A stretch of 64,000 bases of DNA from DASRWI01 sp035654655 (GTDB lineage: Bacteria; Bacteroidota; Ignavibacteria; Ignavibacteriales; Ignavibacteriaceae), in the NCBI GenBank assembly GCA_035654655.1, contig DASRWI010000030.1, positions 221,334 through 285,333 of the forward strand. Direction: 5' to 3'. The translations under genes and the position numbers were made by a program. Shown here in pieces: positions 62,258-64,000 of the stretch; position 1 is the stretch's first letter; each line of letters opens with the position of its first letter. Under the pieces are notes generated by a model. It was not told the origin of the DNA. It worked only from the letters and a program-made list of their open reading frames with translations, and made no database searches.

Positions 62258-63619
62258 ATGTCAGTAGCTCCAAAAAAATTAGCAATAATAGTAGGTGGAG
62301 GTCCGGCACCAGGAATCAATAGTGTTATAGGTGCTGCCACAATTAGAGCATTATTAGAAGGTGTTGAAGTAATTGGTATAAAGGATGGATTTAAATGGAT
62401 AATGCAAGGTGATATTTCTCATACAAAATCTTTAACAATTCAAAACGTAAGCCGTATTCACTTTAGAGGCGGTTCATACATTGGTATTGCAAGAAATAAT
62501 CCTACAAAAGATAAAAAGCATCTTGAAAACACTGTAACATCTTTATTAAGACTTAACGTTGACAAGCTTATCACTATTGGTGGTGATGATACTGCATATA
62601 CTGCTCTTAAGGTTTGTGAATTGGCAGCAGGAAGAATCAAAGTTGTTCACGTTCCAAAAACTATTGACAATGATTTAGACTTACCTCACGGCATTCCTAC
62701 TTTCGGATTTCAAACTGCAAGACATATTGGAGTTGAAGTTGTAAAAAATCTTATGGTTGATGCACAAACTACTTCACGCTGGTATTTTGTTGTTACTATG
62801 GGAAGAAAAGCAGGACATCTTGCACTTGGTATTGGCAAAGCAACAGGTGCAACTTTAACTTTAATTCCAGAAGAATTCACTAAAGAACAAATTTCATTAA
62901 AACACATTGTTGATATTCTTGTTGGTGCAATAATTAAAAGACTAAGCTATGGCAGAACAGATGGTGTTGCCATTTTAGCTGAAGGTCTTGTCGAACATCT
63001 TGACCCTAAAGAGTTTGAAGGAATTGTTAATGTTGAAAGAGATGCACACGATAACATTAGAATAGCAGAAATTAATTTTGGAGAAATTTTAAAATATAAA
63101 GTTCAGGAAAGATTAAAAGATTTTGGAATTAAATCAACTATTGTTGCAAAAAATATTGGTTATGAACTTCGTTGTGCTGACCCGATTCCTTTTGATATGG
63201 AGTATACAAGAGACTTAGGTTTTGCAGCAGCTCAGTTCATTCTTAATGGCGGTTCAGGTGCAATGGTGTCAATTCAAAATGGACACTTTGTACCTTTATT
63301 CTTTGATGATATACTTGACCCTGTAACAAAGAAAACCAAAGTTAGAATGGTTGACCCTTGCTCAGAAAGTTTCTATATAGCGAGACGTTATATGTTAAGA
63401 TTGAATCAGGCAGACTTTGAAGACCCGCACGAACTGGCAAAATATGCGGCTACTTGCGGATTATCTTTAGAAGAATTCCAAAAACAATTTTATTATTTAA
63501 TTGAAAATGATTTGTTATATAAATTCTTGAAAGAGGGAAAAATAAAATTAGCAGCAGGTGAACCTGCAGCATATAAATCCTACCATGAACCCGAATTTAA
63601 AGAAGACGAAAACGAATAA
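62258..63619 (+). CDS. 6-phosphofructokinase with diphosphate-type active site
   Basis: A 453-residue PFK. It starts LAIIVGGGPAPGINSVI. The phosphate-donor loop is G108-G-D-D111-T, and the next key motif is P-K134-T-I-D-N-D. Diphosphate-dependent enzymes have Asp and Lys at these positions, while ATP enzymes have Gly and Gly/Pro-type residues, so this enzyme probably uses diphosphate, making glycolysis at this step reversible. Later motifs MGRKAGHLAL and the C-terminal insert also fit the longer diphosphate-type forms. The conclusion rests on family knowledge; the product could be named Pfp. A terminator follows. Confidence 0.9.
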   Translation: MSVAPKKLAIIVGGGPAPGINSVIGAATIRALLEGVEVIGIKDGFKWIMQGDISHTKSLTIQNVSRIHFRGGSYIGIARNNPTKDKKHLENTVTSLLRLNVDKLITIGGDDTAYTALKVCELAAGRIKVVHVPKTIDNDLDLPHGIPTFGFQTARHIGVEVVKNLMVDAQTTSRWYFVVTMGRKAGHLALGIGKATGATLTLIPEEFTKEQISLKHIVDILVGAIIKRLSYGRTDGVAILAEGLVEHLDPKEFEGIVNVERDAHDNIRIAEINFGEILKYKVQERLKDFGIKSTIVAKNIGYELRCADPIPFDMEYTRDLGFAAAQFILNGGSGAMVSIQNGHFVPLFFDDILDPVTKKTKVRMVDPCSESFYIARRYMLRLNQADFEDPHELAKYAATCGLSLEEFQKQFYYLIENDLLYKFLKEGKIKLAAGEPAAYKSYHEPEFKEDENE

Positions 63620-63640
63620 TAATTTTATTTAATTAAGTTT

Positions 63641-63672
63641 AAGGCTGTTCGAATTTCCGGACAGCCTTTTTT
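63641..63672 (+). terminator. Intrinsic terminator after phosphofructokinase
   Basis: AAGGCTGT (63641-63648) pairs with ACAGCCTT (63661-63668), and a T-run extends to 63672. Confidence 0.88.
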
Positions 63673-63857
63673 GTTTTAAAATGACTAAAGAATCAGGTAC
63701 AAATATTTCCTTCATTTCTCCTTCTCTAAATTTTCCTTTATAAATAATTTGTAATAGGGTGTATTATAAAAAAAGATTTGATGAAATAAAATTGCCCCTC
63801 ATAATTACCATTCGATCAGGTAAATACAGAAAATTTTTAATCTCGAAAATTGTTGTA

Positions 63858-63883
63858 ATGCTTTCTTAAAAAAGCATTTTTTT
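63858..63883 (+). terminator. Possible hairpin with T-run ahead of the last gene
   Basis: ATGCTTT (63858-63864) pairs with AAAGCAT (63871-63877) and is followed by a T-run to 63883. It lies 23 bases before the next ATG, so it could be a leader attenuator or an upstream terminator. The stem is AT-rich and weak. The rest of the 286-base gap shows nothing recognisable. Confidence 0.4.
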
Positions 63884-63905
63884 AAAAAAATAAATTGGAG
63901 GTTAT

Positions 63906-64000
63906 ATGAAACTGGTTACTTTCTTTATGTTAATCTTTGTTCTTGACGTTTTGGCACAAGCACCTGAAGGAGTAATTAAAAACTATTATATCACACCTTA
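63906..64000 (+). CDS. Start of an exported protein gene, cut by the window end
   Basis: Thirty-one codons are visible. The ATG is preceded by GGAGG (63897-63901) with a four-base spacer. The encoded N-terminus MKLVTFFMLIFVLDVLAQ is a signal peptide with likely cleavage after LAQ, followed by APEGVIKNYYITP. The mature protein lies outside the window, so no function can be given. Confidence 0.7.
   Translation, partial: MKLVTFFMLIFVLDVLAQAPEGVIKNYYITP

Noticed and set aside
1..64000. CRISPR arrays, insertion sequences, prophage or integrase genes
   Set aside because: No direct-repeat array, transposase, integrase or phage structural gene was seen on either strand.

Overview
The window is AT-rich bacterial chromosome with no phage, plasmid or CRISPR signature. 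It looks like a member of the Ignavibacteria (Ignavibacterium/Melioribacter-like, Bacteroidota/Chlorobi side). The reasons are: an adjacent porU-porV pair of the type IX secretion system (T9SS); five further proteins ending in a T9SS type A sorting domain with the YPNP motif; Bacteroidota-type promoter elements (TTG-N20-TAnnTTTG before the tRNA operon); YCF48/BNR-repeat secreted proteins; and an AT-rich codon bias that is uniform across the window. Taxonomy is inferred from these family traits, not from a marker alignment.

Layout. 1-10,758 (+): a secretion/surface block with the T9SS sortase PorU (5' end outside the window), PorV, an M6-metalloprotease-like protein whose HExxH site is lost, a gluzincin/beta-propeller/beta-barrel fusion and a DUF5683-like protein. 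10,762-16,441 (+): housekeeping genes der, upp, a TPR-like secreted protein, relA/spoT and ruvX. 16,497-25,592 (-): a coiled-coil lipoprotein, a 49-residue membrane protein, a GT9 glycosyltransferase, polA, an amino-acid permease, a divergent polysaccharide-deacetylase-like protein, an enoyl-CoA hydratase, a small outer-membrane protein and a DUF2231 protein. 25,796-28,033 (+): a large YCF48-repeat T9SS substrate. 28,036-34,575 (-): SDR, truA, two M16 peptidase subunits, lepB, gatB. 34,822-36,371 (+): a lipoprotein and corA. 36,433-37,950 (-): a second YCF48 T9SS protein. 38,185-40,693 (+): an nrnA-like DHH phosphoesterase and pepA. 40,686-43,832 (-): a lolCDE-type exporter. 44,007-44,445 (+): four tRNA genes (Pro, Arg, His, Glu) with promoter and terminator. 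44,553-47,114 (+): a DUF3160 T9SS substrate, followed by a GNAT (-) and a DUF1848 protein (+).

48,783-53,132 (+) is the most interesting block: SGNH hydrolase, a 72-residue single-span membrane protein, an acyl-AMP ligase, an acyl carrier protein and an MBOAT acyltransferase. This is the same set of parts as the Gram-positive dlt (teichoic acid D-alanylation) machine, in what looks like a Gram-negative envelope. The MBOAT ends in an aromatic F-x-Y-F-x-F tail of the kind proposed to relay acyl groups. It is followed directly by an NlpC/P60 peptidase and a Tat-exported dipeptide epimerase (53,151-55,461), a likely murein-peptide processing pair. 55,557-57,935 holds an AlbA_2-type regulator, a structured palindromic repeat, a SpoU methyltransferase and rlmN. 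58,116-63,619 holds a UvrD/PcrA helicase, a GHL10-type glycoside hydrolase with sorting domain, and a phosphofructokinase with diphosphate-type active-site residues. A new secreted-protein gene begins at 63,906 and runs off the end.

No gene-free stretch exceeds 300 bases. The largest gaps (63,620-63,905; 34,576-34,821; 37,951-38,184; 25,593-25,795) contain only the terminators and promoter-like motifs listed, and otherwise nothing I can recognise.
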